This document shows positions 9,301 through 20,530 of a stretch of 64,000 nt of DNA, in pieces. The notes beneath the pieces are model-generated. The model ran no database searches. It was not told the DNA's origin and saw only the letters and a list, made by a program, of their open reading frames with translations. Made by a program: the position numbers and the translations under genes. This stretch comes from Rebecca billardiae RCC1528 (lineage: Eukaryota; Haptophyta), in contig OZ251238.1 of the NCBI GenBank assembly GCA_965240325.2, positions 310,001-374,000 of the forward strand, read 5' to 3'. Numbering within the stretch: position 1 is the first letter of the stretch; every line of letters begins with the position of its first letter.

Positions 9301-12300
9301 CGGCGCGGATGCTCGCCGAGCCCTCCGTCGTCGACGCCGACGGCGTGAACGTCGTCATCGCCGTCGCCGCCTCCGTCGCCGCGCGGCTCTCGGCTGGCGT
9401 GGCCGACGGCAGCGGCAGCCTGCTCGGCGCGCTCGAGGAAGTGCTGCGCGTGCAGGGGCGCGCGGCGTCGGCGCAGGCGGAGGCGCAGCTCGGGCGCGTG
9501 CCGCAGACGTTCGCGGCGTTCGTCGCGGCCGAGCGCGCCGAGGCGGCGCTCGACGTGAGCGCCGTGAGCTCCGCCGCCGCCGCCGCCGCCCCCGAGCTCG
9601 CCGCCTCAGCGGGCGCGGCCCTCGCGGAAGCCGGCAGCGCGGGCGCCGAGGCGGCGGCCGCGGCCGCGGCCAACCTCGCGCCCGCGCTCGCGTCGGCGGG
9701 CGAGCAGGAGAGCGAGGCGGCGTCGATGATCCAGCGCTTCGCGCGCGGCCGGCACGTGCGCGCGCTCATGTCCGCCTCCTCGCCGTGGCAGCTCGGCACC
9801 TCGCTCACCGCGGAGGGCGCGCTCGAGGCGGCGGCGGGCGCGGCCGCGGGCGCGGTGCACGCGCGCGCGGCCGCGGCCGCGCGCGAGGCCGCGGCGGCGG
9901 CGATCGAGGACGCGACGCGGCGCGGGCTCGCGCCGCGGCGCGCGGGTGCCGTCGCGTCGGCGGTCGCCGAGGCGCGCGCCGCCGCCGCCGCGCTCCTCGC
10001 CGCGCACCGCGAGCAGCTGAACGCGCGCGCGCGCGCGCACGCGCTCCGCGCATCGTCGGCGCAGCTGCGCTCGCTCGAAGCCGCATTCCCGACCGTCACG
10101 CTGTTCGGCGGCGTGGGCGGGCACTTCGCGGCGGAGGCGGAGATGATCGGGCGGACGCACGAGCGCGCGGCCGCGGCGCGCGTCGCCGCCGCCGAGCGCC
10201 GCGCGCACGACGCCGCCGTCGCGCAGCAGGCCGCCGACCTACTCGCGCGCGCGCCGCCCAGCCTGGCGCCCGCCGAGTGGCGTGCGCGCGCCAAGCGCGC
10301 GCACGCGCGCGCGGACGAGGCGGACGAGGCGGCGCGCGGCGCGGCGGAGGCGCTGTGCGCGTGGCGCGCGTCGCGGCTGATCACCGCGCTCGCCCAGTCC
10401 GTGCGCGCCCGCCTCGTCGCCTCCTCCTCCGCCCTGCTCGAGGTGGCGCGCGTGGACGTGCTCAAGCCCTCCTTCCAGGCCGCGGACAAGCCCAAGGTGG
10501 TCGCGGCGAGGGCGCGCGCCGAGCTCGCGCAGGCGGCGCTGGGCTTCGCCGAGGCGATCGAGCAGTTCGGCGGGCTGAAGCCGGAGGCGGGGGAGCTCGA
10601 GCTCGAGATCGCCGTGCCCAACCCGCCCGACGCCGGCGGCGCCGCCCCCGCCGCCGCCTCGCTCGACTTTGGCGCGAGGCCGCTCAGTGAGATGCTGCTG
10701 GAGGAGCTGCGAGGCTGGTACAACGTCCCCGAGCCCTTCTCGCTGCGGGTCCTCTCGTCCGCGCCGCACAGCCCGGCCGCGAGCCACGTCGGCGGCGCGC
10801 AGAGCGCCTCGCTCCACCGCGTCCGGCTCAAGATCCCCATCGCGCTCAACAAGCGCAACAAGCTCGACGACGAGTACGTGGCCGAGTGGGACGCGCGCGT
10901 GGGCGCGCTCGCCGCGTCGCTGGGCGCGGACGTTGGCGAGTTCGGGGGGCAGCCCAAGGCGGCGCGGCTGCAGAGCGTGGGGATGCAGCTCGAGCTGCCG
11001 GCGGGGGCGTACGTGGACCTGCGCGTGCTCGCGCTCGAGCCGCCCGCGCTCGTCGTCGGCGAGGAGCCCTCCCTCGACGAGCGCGAGGCGGACGCGGCCG
11101 CGCGCGTGAAGGCGGCCGAGATGGCGAGCGCACGGCTCGGCGCCGACGGCAGCGCGCGCGGCCGCATGCCCACGCGCACGCACCACTGGCTGCGCGGCGC
11201 GCTGACGTTCCTGCGGCACCAGCGCTCGCTCGCGACGTCGGGCGGCGTGGCGCTCGGCGCGCTCGACGACGACGCCTTCAAGGCCGCCCTCGCCGCGGGC
11301 GGCTCCTCGGACGCGGCCGTGGCCAACGGCGCGCGCCGGCTCAGCCAGCCGTCCGCCGCATTCCTGTCCAACCGCGTGCGCTGGTCGCTCATCCGCTCCA
11401 AGGCGTCGGGCGCGCCGACGGAGCGCGAGCTGCGCCGCGCGAAGGCGGACCGGAGGCAGGTGTACCTCTCGCTCGTGCAGGCGCGCGCGCAGCGCCTCGT
11501 CATCGAGCGCCTCCGCTTCGGCACCCTGGCTGTGCTGCGAACGCGCGGCGGCACCGTGCCGGGGACGGACGGAGTGCCGATCGACGTGTGGTGAGCGCGT
11601 CTGCACGCGCAGAGGGGCGCCCCCGCCCCGCGAGCGCGTTGTGCGTGCGCGTGCGCGCGCCGCGCCGCCCTTTTCACACGCGCGTGCACGCCCCGCCCCG
11701 CCCCCGCCGCCGCCCTTCCTTCCAGGTGGAACCTCTTCCCGGGCCGAGCGCCGCCGCGTCCGGGCGAGCCGCACTACGCGCCCGAGCTGGGCAAGGGCGC
11801 GCAGCTCGACCTGTGGTCGGCGCTGCAGGGCGTGAAGGCGAACGAGCCGTGGGTGCACTCGAGCCGGCGGAAGCGCGCGGGGCAGCGCGAGTGGGAGGCC
11901 GCCGTGATGACCGAGCTCAAGGCCGAGCTCGAGCGCACGCACGCGGACGCGAGCGCTGCGGTCGAGGCGTCTTCGGCCGCGCTGCAGCAGACGAAGGCGG
12001 CGCGCCGCCGCGCGTACGAGGTGGGCGCCGGCACGCACATGCTCAACCTCGAGCTGCAGCTGGAGGAGGTGACGCGGCGGCCGCCCAAGCCGGCGGGGAA
12101 GCCCGCCGACCTGGGGTACAGGTGCGCCGCACCGCAGAGCGCGAGGCGCGGCGCGGCGCCGCGCCGCGCGCCGCGCTCTGCTCAGCCACCCTCGCCGCCC
12201 GCCCCGCGGCGCGCGCGCCCGCCGCCCGCACCCCCGCCCGCCGCCCGCCCGCCCGCCCGCGCGTGGTGTGTGCTCGTGCTGCCCCCGCCGCTGCTCCCGC

Positions 12301-14520
12301 CGCCGCGCGCGCAGGACGGCCCACCACCTGCGCGCGCGGCTGCAGCGGCTGGCGTGGCAGCGGCTGGTCGTGGGCCACGTCGCGCGCTCGGTCGACCGCG
12401 GCGCGGTGTGCACGCCCGGCTGGGGCCAGCTCAAGGGGGTGGTCGTGATGGAGCCGCCGCACGTGTTCACCTCCGCGCAGAGGCTGGCCACGCCGCAACG
12501 TGCGCGCGCCGCGCGCGCGCCGAGTCGCGGGCGCGCCTGCGCCGCCGCCGCCGCTGGCTCACGCGCACCGCTCGCCCCCTCGCGCGCGCGCGCGCGGCGT
12601 TGGCGCGGCCGCCCCGCTGCGCGCGCCGGGTGCGCGCTCCGCGCGTGTCGCGCGGCCGCGCAGGGATGAGGATGATGGCGGCGATGCTGGGCCTGCGGCT
12701 GCACCCGGGCTCTGCGGACGTGCACGCGCTGTGGGTCGCGGCCGAGCTCTCCCGCGCGCTGCTGCCGCCGCACTGGCGCGAGGTGGACTGGGTAAGCCAC
12801 GGCGCGCTCGTCCCGCCCGGCAGCGCCGCGGCTCTGCCTATCCTCGGGCCAGGGCGGTTCGACTCCGACCTGCGCTGGGTGCACGAGGTGTCGGGCGAGA
12901 TGCTCGACTACCACCCGCTCGCGCCCGTGTACCGGCAGGTCGTGCGCGTCTTCCTCTTCGGCGGCAGCCGCGTGCGCCGCTCCTCGGGCGAGCTCGAGCC
13001 CTGGTGGCAGTTTGCGACCGAGCCGGGCGCGCGCTCGGCCGTGCTGTGGCATAACTTTGTGACGGGTCAGACGGTGCACGGCGGCCTGCCGCCCGCCGCA
13101 AGCCTGCGGCACCAGGTGCGCGCGGAGGCGCGCGCGCACGCGCCACGCAGCGCGCGCCGAACGCGCCGGGCTCCGCGCGCGCGGCGGCTGCGCGGCTGCG
13201 CGCGGCTGCGCGGCTGAGCGCCCGCCCCACCGCGTCGCGCGCTCCCGCGCCGGCGCGCGCGCTCTCTCATGCGTGCGTGCGTGCGTGCGCGCTCATGCGT
13301 GCGCGCGTGCGTGCGCGCGTGTGCGTGCGCGCGTGCCTCTCAGGAGTGGTGGGCGCCCCCGTCCGCGATCGAGGACAGCGCGGTGCCGCTGCTCGCCTCC
13401 GCGCACGCGGCGACGTGGGAGGCGCTGCTCAGCGTCGAGCTCGACGGCACGCCCGCCGCGCCCGCCGCCGCGCCCGCCGCGAGTGCGCCCGCCGCGCCCG
13501 AGCCGGCCGCGCCCGAGCGCCACGTCGGCTGGCAGGCTGCGGGGGGCGCGGCCGCTGAGGGTGCGGGCGACGACGGCGCGGCCGCCGACGTGAACGGCGG
13601 CGGCGGCGCGCCGACCGCCGGCGCTGCGCCCGACGCGGCCGGCGCGCCCGCGCCGCACGAGCCGCCGAGCGCGCGCTCGGCCACCCCCTCCGAGCCCGCC
13701 GGATCCGAGGGTGGCGGCGGCGCGGAGGGCGGCGGCCTGATGCGCGCGCTGCTCGAAGCGCAGCAGCGCGTGAGCGACTCCGATTTCGAGCTGAGCCGGC
13801 GCTCCTCGCCCGGCCCGGAGGAGGGCGGCGAGGCGGAGGGCGGCTCGCGCGGCGCGACGCCCGACGCGCAGCCGCCCGCCGCGTACGAGTACGCCCTCGG
13901 CCTCGCGCCCATGCCGCCGCCGCCGGCCGACATTGACGCGCGGCGCGCGGCCGTGTGCGCGCACCTCGAGACGCAGTCTGAGCCCGTGCGCGCGCGCGCG
14001 GTGCGCACGCACCCGCGCTCGCTCCTCGAGGTGCGCGAGGCCGCGTTCACGCTCGGCATCGACCCGCGCACGCAGGCGCACCTGCTCTGGCTCGCGGAGG
14101 AGGTGCGTGCGGCGCGCGCGGCACACGCGTCTCGGCGCGCGCGCGCGGGGGCCCCCGCCCCGGCGCGCCCGTTCGGCCGCGCGCCCGCGAGTCACGCGCT
14201 CACGCGCGCGCCGCGCGCCCCCCTGCATGCCGCCCGCTGGCGCGCGCACGCAGGCCATCTCGGCCGAGCTCCCGCTCAGCTGGTCCCGCTTCGACGGGCG
14301 TAGCGCGCGCGAGCCGCCCTTCTTCCACTGCGCGGCCACCAGCCTCGCGCAGTGGGAGCACCCGGCGCTCACGCGCGCGCGCGGCGTGCTGGCAGCGCTG
14401 ACGGGCGCACTGCCGGTCAGCGCGTCGCAGGCGCAGGCGGCGCGCGACGACCGTGTGAAGCGGCTGGGCAACCCGCGCTCGCTCGTGCAGTCGGAGAAGA
14501 CGAGGCTGCGCGAGAACTGA
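6345..14520 (+). CDS. Giant IQ-motif/WW-domain protein (2299 aa, nine exons)
   Basis: The exons are 6345-6432, 6530-7257, 7398-8947, 9116-11590, 11726-12121, 12315-12499, 12664-13115, 13344-14102 and 14254-14520. They sum to 6900 bases, exactly 2300 codons. All introns except the fourth (GTGAGC donor, TTCCAG acceptor) start GTGCG. Visible parts in order are a low-complexity acidic N-terminus; paired IQ calmodulin-binding motifs around residues 625-670 (VTIQRAFRYHLRIR and VTFQRAWRRHLLKK); further IQ-like helices; an Ala-rich helical region with another IQ (MIQRFARGRHVRAL, about 990); a conserved central block (VRLKIPIALNKRN); and WW-like segments (LEPWWQF, QEWWAPPS). A convincing C-terminal WW domain sits at about 2215-2245 (LPLSWSRFDGRS through LAQWEHP). 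The architecture suggests a calmodulin-binding scaffold, perhaps cytoskeletal or ciliary. No enzyme domain is seen. Confidence 0.72.
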
Positions 14521-15054
14521 CGAGCGCGCGCAGAGCGGTCGTCACTACGCAGTATAACGACTGACTGTTTCATCAGCCCGCGCTGACTTGGCAAGGCTTG
14601 CTGCGCGCGATCAGCCGGCGATGCGCGCCGCCGCGGCGCCGCCGCGCCAGCGACTCGACAGAGGCTGCTGACTGAGTGCTGAGTCGTGCTGATGCTAATA
14701 AGTGCAGTGCGTGCTACCAGCGGCTCTGACTCTCGGAGCTGGTCGTTGTTGAGACTTCTATGCTTAGACTATTATTCGTCTATTAAGCTGGCAGTACTAG
14801 TAGCGGTACTCTCAGACAAGTACGACCGAGTGTATCAGTATGTCCCTGGCTGAGTTTTCGCGTCTTTTTATTAAAATTCCCCTTTATATAACGGGCTCCG
14901 GGCAGGCTGGCGGCCGAAGCCTCCAGCCCTACCCTGGCCAGCCCCCTGCCTGTTGCCGTCTGCGGCGTCTGCCTAATACTACGGTCGTATGATAAAGATA
15001 CCCCCATAGGCAGCGGATTCCGTATTCGGTTACACCTCTCGGCGCGCCCGTTTC
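14521..15054. other. Intergenic, lower GC
   Basis: This is the 3' UTR of the IQ/WW gene and the upstream region of the LRR gene. It contains an AT-rich stretch with TTTATATAA near 14882 that could act as a TATA-like element. No gene was seen. Confidence 0.45.
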
Positions 15055-17901
15055 ATGGCCGACGGGCTTTCCAGGCTGCTCGCTTTTTCGGGGCCCCCCA
15101 AATTTTCGGAGATCGGCGGCATCGCCATGGACCGGCTGCTCGGCTGCGTCCCGCAGGACGACGCGAAGCGCCAGGCGGGCCCTGAGCTGCTCCCCCCGGC
15201 CGGCAGCACGCGCATCGCATCCCCCGAGCTGCGCGGCGTCACCCTCGCCCAGCTGCGCGCGCTGCTCGCCTTTGTCGACGAGCGCTGCGCCGCGGGCGAG
15301 TGGTTGGGCGCCGAGGGCGGCGCGCTGCGCTCAGACGAGGTGACCTTCTACGACCTGGAGCGCTGCGTGGCGGACATGCCGTTCCGCCGCGCTGCGCGCG
15401 GCTCCTCCATCGCCGAGGCGCTCGCCCCGCGCGCGCAGCGCCCGCGCTGGGTCGTGACGCACGCGTGGTCGCTGCGCGTGCGCTCGCTGCTGCGCGGCCT
15501 GGAGCAGCACGCGGCCGAGCGCGCGCTCGGCGAGGAGGCGCCGTACTGGATCGGCGCGCTCGCGCTCGGCCCGCACGAGCTCAGCGCCCCCGCGCCGCTC
15601 CGCGCCGACGGCGCCGTCGCGCGCGCCCTCGCCGGCCCGTTTGCGCGCGCCCTCGCGCTCGACGGCTGCGCGGGCACGGTGGCGGTCGTCGACGCGGACG
15701 GCGCGGCGCTCGGGCGGAAGTGGGTGCTGCTCGAGCTGTTCGTCGGGCTGACCGAGCCGGCCGAGGGCACGCCCCGCCTGGTCGACTGCTACGCCGTCCA
15801 GGATGCCGATGATCCGCACGGCCCGCCTTCGCCCACGCCGGGCACGCGCGGCGGCGGCTTTGGCGGAGGCGGCCCGCCTTCGCCTACGCCCGGCGCGCGC
15901 GGCGGCGGCTTTGGCGGAGGCGGCCCGCCTTCGCCCACGCCGGGCACGCGCGGCGGCGGCTTTGGCGGAGGCGGCCCGCCTTCGCCTACGCCCGGCGCGC
16001 GCGGCGGCGGCTTCGGTGGCGGAGGCGGCCCGCCGTCGCCCACGCCAGGCGCGCGCGGCGGCGGCTTTGGCGGCGGCACGGCGCGCAGCACCGGCGGCGG
16101 CACCGCGCGCCGCTCGCGCCGCAGCCGCAGGCCGCCAGCCGTCGTCGGGCTGACGGACGGGCCCGCCGAGATCGACGCTGCGCGCAACACGCGCAACCGC
16201 GGCGTGCGCGCCGAGCAGGCGGCGCGCGAGGCCGCGTTCCCCGGGGCCGTGCTGCGCGCCGCGCAGCGCGCCGAGCTCGCCTCCGCACGCGCGACGCGCG
16301 ACACGGACGGCGCGGCCATCGACGGCGCGGCGGCGCACGGCGCGGCGGAGGGTGTGCTGCCGCAGCTCGACTCGACAGTGCGCGCGCACTTCAGCGCGCG
16401 CGAGCTGGGGCTGTGCATGGTGGACGGCCCCGTGCGCGAGCTGCGCGGCCTCGCCGCCGAGCTGCGCGCCTCCGCGCTGCGGCGCGTGCTCGTGCACCCG
16501 CCGCCGCGCGCCGAGGCCCAGCAGCACGGGGGCGGCATCGCGCCGCTCATCGCCGCGCGCTACCTGGCGGAGGGCCTGCCGGAGAGCGCCGCCGAGATCG
16601 AGATCTCGGGCGTGGACGCGGGGGTGCTGCAGGGGGTCGGGCGCGTGCTGCGGCACGGCCGCGTGCGCGCGCTCTCGCTCACGCGGCTCAAGCTGCGCAA
16701 GTCCGACATCGAGCTGCTCGCGCGCGGCCTGCGCGTGGCCGCCGAGCGCGCCGCGGCCGACGCGGCCGCCGCCGACGCCGCCGACGCCGGCGCGAGGGCG
16801 CGCGAGCGGCCGCCTCCGTACGAGGGCCTGCACGAGCTCGTGCTGCAGGGCGCGCACCTGCGCGACGCGGCGCTGCCCGAGCTGTGCGCCGCGCTCGGCC
16901 GCCACGCCCGCCTGCGCGTGCTCTCGCTCGACTCCACAGGCCTGAGCGCGGACGGCGCCGCAGACGTGGCAGACGCGCTGCTCGGCGGCGTGCGCGGCCT
17001 GCGAGTGCTCACGCTGCACGCCAACGCGATCGGGCCGCACGGCGCGCGCGCGCTCGCGCACGCGCTCGAGGCGCAGCCGTCGCTGCGCGTGCTCACGCTC
17101 GACTCGAACGCGATCGGCGACGCCGGCGCCGCCGCGCTCTCGCGCGCGCTCGGCGCGCTCGGCGCGCTCACCCGGCTCGATCTCGACGACAACGAGATCA
17201 GCGATCTGGGCGCGCGCGCGCTCGGCGCCAGCCTCGCGCAGCAGGGGTCGCTGCAGCGGCTCTCGATCTCGGGCAACCCGCTGGGCGAGGGCGGCGGCTC
17301 GGAGCTCGTCGGCGCGCTCGAGCAGCACCTCGGGCTGCGCGCGCTCGAGCTCGACGACACCGGCCTGCGCGACGGTGGCGTGCGCGCGCTGTGCCACGCG
17401 CTGCGCGAGCACTCGCAGCTTGAGCAGCTGCGGCTCGCGGGCAACGAGCTCGGCGCCGCCGCGGGCGCCGAGCTCGCGCGCGGGCTCGGGCGGTTCGGCG
17501 AGGCGCTGCGCGAGCTCGATCTGTCGGGCAACCGGCTCGGCGACGCCGCCGCCGCCGAGCTCGCCGCCTCCCTCGGCCGGAACTGCCCCCGGCTCGAGTC
17601 GCTCGCCCTCGGGTACGGCAACGCGTGCGCCGATCGCGCGGCGCGCGCGCTCGGCGCGATGCTGCCACACACGCGCGCGCTGCACTCCCTGCAGCTGCGG
17701 CACAACGACGTGCGCGACGCGTCCGCGCTGGAGGAGGCGCGCGCGCACCACCCGCTCCCGCTGTCCCTCGACCTGCTCGGCAACCCGCTCGGAGAGCCGC
17801 CGCCCCAACGGCCGTTTGCGCCGGGCGGCTCGAGCGCGTCGCTCACGAGCGCGCTCGACGCGATGATGCACTCGTCGCCCTACCACGCACGGGCGTCATG
17901 A
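15055..17901 (+). CDS. TIR-like domain, Gly/Pro repeat linker and RNI-type LRR protein
   Basis: This is an intronless 948-residue protein. Residues about 130-248 form a TIR-like module: a WVVTHAWS beta strand, a helix, a strand ending TVAVVDADG, and then LGRKWVLLELFVG. The last motif corresponds to the RxWCLxEL motif of TIR domains that carries the catalytic glutamate. Next come five 17-residue repeats (PPSPTPGxRGGGFGGGG type; DNA unit 51 bases) at 15820-16077, then a basic segment. From about residue 500 to 930 there are tandem ribonuclease-inhibitor-type leucine-rich repeats (L..L.L..N.IGD.GA..L..AL). No NB-ARC or NACHT ATPase lies between the two ends, so this is only NLR-like. It lacks a signal peptide and a TM, so it is probably cytosolic. 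A role in sensing or immunity is inference. Confidence 0.72.
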   Translation: MADGLSRLLAFSGPPKFSEIGGIAMDRLLGCVPQDDAKRQAGPELLPPAGSTRIASPELRGVTLAQLRALLAFVDERCAAGEWLGAEGGALRSDEVTFYDLERCVADMPFRRAARGSSIAEALAPRAQRPRWVVTHAWSLRVRSLLRGLEQHAAERALGEEAPYWIGALALGPHELSAPAPLRADGAVARALAGPFARALALDGCAGTVAVVDADGAALGRKWVLLELFVGLTEPAEGTPRLVDCYAVQDADDPHGPPSPTPGTRGGGFGGGGPPSPTPGARGGGFGGGGPPSPTPGTRGGGFGGGGPPSPTPGARGGGFGGGGGPPSPTPGARGGGFGGGTARSTGGGTARRSRRSRRPPAVVGLTDGPAEIDAARNTRNRGVRAEQAAREAAFPGAVLRAAQRAELASARATRDTDGAAIDGAAAHGAAEGVLPQLDSTVRAHFSARELGLCMVDGPVRELRGLAAELRASALRRVLVHPPPRAEAQQHGGGIAPLIAARYLAEGLPESAAEIEISGVDAGVLQGVGRVLRHGRVRALSLTRLKLRKSDIELLARGLRVAAERAAADAAAADAADAGARARERPPPYEGLHELVLQGAHLRDAALPELCAALGRHARLRVLSLDSTGLSADGAADVADALLGGVRGLRVLTLHANAIGPHGARALAHALEAQPSLRVLTLDSNAIGDAGAAALSRALGALGALTRLDLDDNEISDLGARALGASLAQQGSLQRLSISGNPLGEGGGSELVGALEQHLGLRALELDDTGLRDGGVRALCHALREHSQLEQLRLAGNELGAAAGAELARGLGRFGEALRELDLSGNRLGDAAAAELAASLGRNCPRLESLALGYGNACADRAARALGAMLPHTRALHSLQLRHNDVRDASALEEARAHHPLPLSLDLLGNPLGEPPPQRPFAPGGSSASLTSALDAMMHSSPYHARAS
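15820..16077 (+). repeat. 51-bp in-frame minisatellite, 5 copies
   Basis: Five near-identical 51-base units encode a Pro-Ser-Pro-Thr-Pro stretch followed by Arg and a Gly/Phe run. The copies alternate Thr and Ala before Arg, as expected from duplication of two-unit blocks. It forms the linker between the TIR-like and LRR parts. Confidence 0.85.
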
Positions 17902-18097
17902 GTGGCCGCGCACGCCGGGGGCGGGGCCCGTCGCCGTCGCCGTCGCCGCGTAGGACGCCACCTGCCTAAAGACTCCGTATTAGGGAGCGAGCACTGATCG
18001 GCGCGCCATTCACAGCTCGCCCATATATATATATATGACATACCGTTGCCAACTCTGCTAAGTCCGAGTCTCACTCTCAGACTCAGTCGATCAGACT

Positions 18098-18670
18098 TCA
18101 GAGCGGCGGCAGCAAAGCCACGACCAGCAGCCTCCAGCTCGCAATCACTGTGGCTGAGCCAACGACAAAGCCAACCTCGCCGTCAAGAGGCAGCTGCAGC
18201 GCCGAACAGACCGCAAGGAGGGCCAGACTGGACCCCAGCCAGGCCGCGAACAGCGGGAGGATCGCCTGCGCGGAAGGCAGCGCTCGTGTCACGCTGATGC
18301 GGTATCCGCCGAGTGCCTCGACAATGGCCACCCACAGAGCAGCGAGTGCTAGGCCCTGCAGCGGCGCCGCAAACACGGGGGGCTCTTGTATGAACAGGGC
18401 CGGCTGGGCCTTTGCGAGAGGGGAAAGCCAGACGTCCACGAACCCCTGGACCGCGCCGTAGCCCACCAAGACGCAGGCATCGCCTCGCAGTGCCAGCGCG
18501 TCAGATTCGTCTCCACCGTTTGCAGAGAGCTGCGGCCACACGCGGCGCCCTGAGGTGGCGGCGTGCAACGGCCGACGGAGTTGCTGCTGATGAGACCACG
18601 CTGCCGCTTGCACCGCGAGAAGAAGGCCAAGACAGATCCGCCATGCCCGTCGGCTTTGAGATGCCGCCAT
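18098..18670 (-). CDS. Small multi-TM protein, probably plastid-targeted
   Basis: This is a 190-residue single-exon protein. It starts with a signal-peptide-like segment (WRICLGLLLAVQAAAW) followed by a basic, Ser/Arg-rich stretch, the two-part pattern used for import into secondary plastids. Three or four hydrophobic segments follow (FAAPLQGLALAALWVAIVEAL, AILPLFAAWLGSSLALLAVC, EVGFVVGSATVIASWRLLVV). The RGDA motif before the first membrane segment and the overall size recall the DUF3054 family of plastid and bacterial membrane proteins, but this match is weak. No catalytic residues are recognisable. Confidence 0.55.
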   Translation of the reverse strand: MAASQSRRAWRICLGLLLAVQAAAWSHQQQLRRPLHAATSGRRVWPQLSANGGDESDALALRGDACVLVGYGAVQGFVDVWLSPLAKAQPALFIQEPPVFAAPLQGLALAALWVAIVEALGGYRISVTRALPSAQAILPLFAAWLGSSLALLAVCSALQLPLDGEVGFVVGSATVIASWRLLVVALLPPL

Positions 18671-18874
18671 GCTGACGACCGACGACGACGCCTACGGTAT
18701 GGTTGTAGTAGTATGTTTTAGTACGGACGACGGTATTGTCATTTGCTCTGGTTCGCAAGTTTGGGCCGAGCGCGGCGCCGCAGGGGGCAGAGGCCTCGAG
18801 GGCCTCCACCCCCCCCGACACCGCGCGCACCCAGGCCATGCCCACCCAGCAACCAGCCGGGTGGGAGGGCAGGG

Positions 18875-19144
18875 AGAAACAACTCCCAGAGGAGGGGCAG
18901 CCACCAGCGCCGCGGTGACCCAGCAGCCACGCCGGCCGCCGAGCCGCGGATGCAGCCAGCGAGCGCGCGCAGAGAGGCGCATCGCTTGCCAAGCTACTGC
19001 GCGGATCCGCGCCCACCCCCTGTCCGGGCCTGGCTCGGCTTGACGACCGGAAAACCTTCGGGCAGCCGGACCCGGGCTGCCAGCCCGCCCTCATGAGGGC
19101 TACCGGTGAGTTATACCCGCATAACCGAGCGGTTATACAACCAT
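18875..19144 (+). repeat. 270-bp direct repeat, copy 1
   Basis: This is identical by eye to 20261-20530, at an offset of 1386 bases. It begins AGAAACAACTCCCAGAGG and ends GGTTATACAACCAT. Confidence 0.85.
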
Positions 19145-19803
19145 AACTCACTCGGTAGACCCACATGAGAGTAGATTGAGGTGGGGGCCGCGTTGATAAA
19201 CGCGTGAGGTGACTAGGTCACACCCCCGAAGCCGTCCAGGATGCGACGCCGACCAGAAAGGACTCGCCGATGCATTCGAGCAACTACGCCGACAGAAGCC
19301 GACCGCCTAGACGCCGAAAAGGAAGTACTCGATGGAGCACGTAGATAGACCGCAGGCGCTGGCAGCCGACGCCCTCCCCCAACGCAAGTTTGGGCCGAGC
19401 GCGGCGCCGCAGGGGGCAGAGGCCTCGAGGGCCTCCACCCAGAAGGAGGTGTGGAATGCCACACCCCGTAGGGGTGGTGGCCGGGGGCCCGAAGAGGCCG
19501 AGGCCGCCGGGGGTAGCGCGAGGACCGAAGGCGGCCGAGGCCCAGAGGGGCTCCCCGCAGGATTGTGTGAGGACGAACCCGACGGTAAGTGCGACGAGTA
19601 GGCACAAAGACATGCGCGGCGGCGGCGGCGCAGGCGGGAAGCAGGCGCGAGACACGCACGCGCACGCGTAGCGTCAGATAAGGTAGCAGGTCGCATCCCC
19701 ACACACAGCAGTGCACTGCAGACTGCAGAGGAGGCGGCAGAGAAGGAGAGAGCAGCACCCACCCGCCAGGCGATGAAGGCAAGCGAGACTGCGAAGCGTG
19801 AGA

Positions 19804-20122
19804 AGATTGCAGACGGGGACGCCTGGGAGCGGTTCCGAGGCGCCCCCATCGAAAGCAGAGCATGCGGAGATTGCAGACGGGGACGCCTCGAAGCGGTTCC
19901 GAGGCGCCCCCATCGAAAGCAGAGCATGAGAAGATTGCAGACGGGGACGCCCCGAAGCGGTTCCGAGGCGCCCCCATCGAAAGCAGAGCATGAGAAGATT
20001 GCAGACGGGGACGCCCCGAAGCGGTTCCGAGGCGCCCCCATCGAAAGCAGAGCATGGGACGATTGCAGACGGGGACGCCTCGAAGCGGTTCCGAGGCGCC
20101 CCCATCGAAAGCAGAGAGCACC
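19804..20122 (+). repeat. 64-bp minisatellite, 5 copies
   Basis: Units start at 19804, 19868, 19932, 19996 and 20060. Each begins with a version of AGATTGCAGACGGGGACGCC and ends ATCGAAAGCAGAG. The period is not a multiple of three, so the array is not coding. Confidence 0.85.
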
Positions 20123-20260
20123 CGGAGGGGTCCGAGGTGCCCTCGCAGAGAGCAGAAGCGACAGACAGCCCGATCGCGCGTTGGCAGCAAGCAGGGCAGG
20201 TGCACGAGTGGAGAGAGCGAGGGCTGAGGGCGGCCTACCGCCGACGCACACGCACCTGGA

Positions 20261-20530
20261 AGAAACAACTCCCAGAGGAGGGGCAGCCACCAGCGCCGCG
20301 GTGACCCAGCAGCCACGCCGGCCGCCGAGCCGCGGATGCAGCCAGCGAGCGCGCGCAGAGAGGCGCATCGCTTGCCAAGCTACTGCGCGGATCCGCGCCC
20401 ACCCCCTGTCCGGGCCTGGCTCGGCTTGACGACCGGAAAACCTTCGGGCAGCCGGACCCGGGCTGCCAGCCCGCCCTCATGAGGGCTACCGGTGAGTTAT
20501 ACCCGCATAACCGAGCGGTTATACAACCAT
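20261..20530 (+). repeat. 270-bp direct repeat, copy 2
   Basis: This is identical to 18875-19144. Its end runs directly into the right copy of the 21-base flanking repeat, which it overlaps by two bases. Confidence 0.85.

Noticed and set aside
7268-10690. An 1140-codon Arg/Ala-rich ORF overlapping the IQ/WW gene
   Set aside because: It is a shadow frame of G/C-periodic coding DNA; the other frame carries the IQ motifs and splices cleanly.
11591-11594. Apparent stop codon ending the IQ protein at 11594
   Set aside because: The TGA lies inside a GTGAGC donor; splicing to 11726 continues the frame with all later exons in phase.
19213-20368. Long minus-strand ORFs (over 350 codons) in the insertion
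   Set aside because: They run through the 64-base minisatellite and 270-base repeats in several frames and contain no domain; they are composition artefacts.
18875-20530. 270-base direct repeats as LTRs of a retrotransposon
   Set aside because: They are not at the ends of the flanked segment, no short target duplication abuts them, and no gag-pol or primer-binding site is visible.
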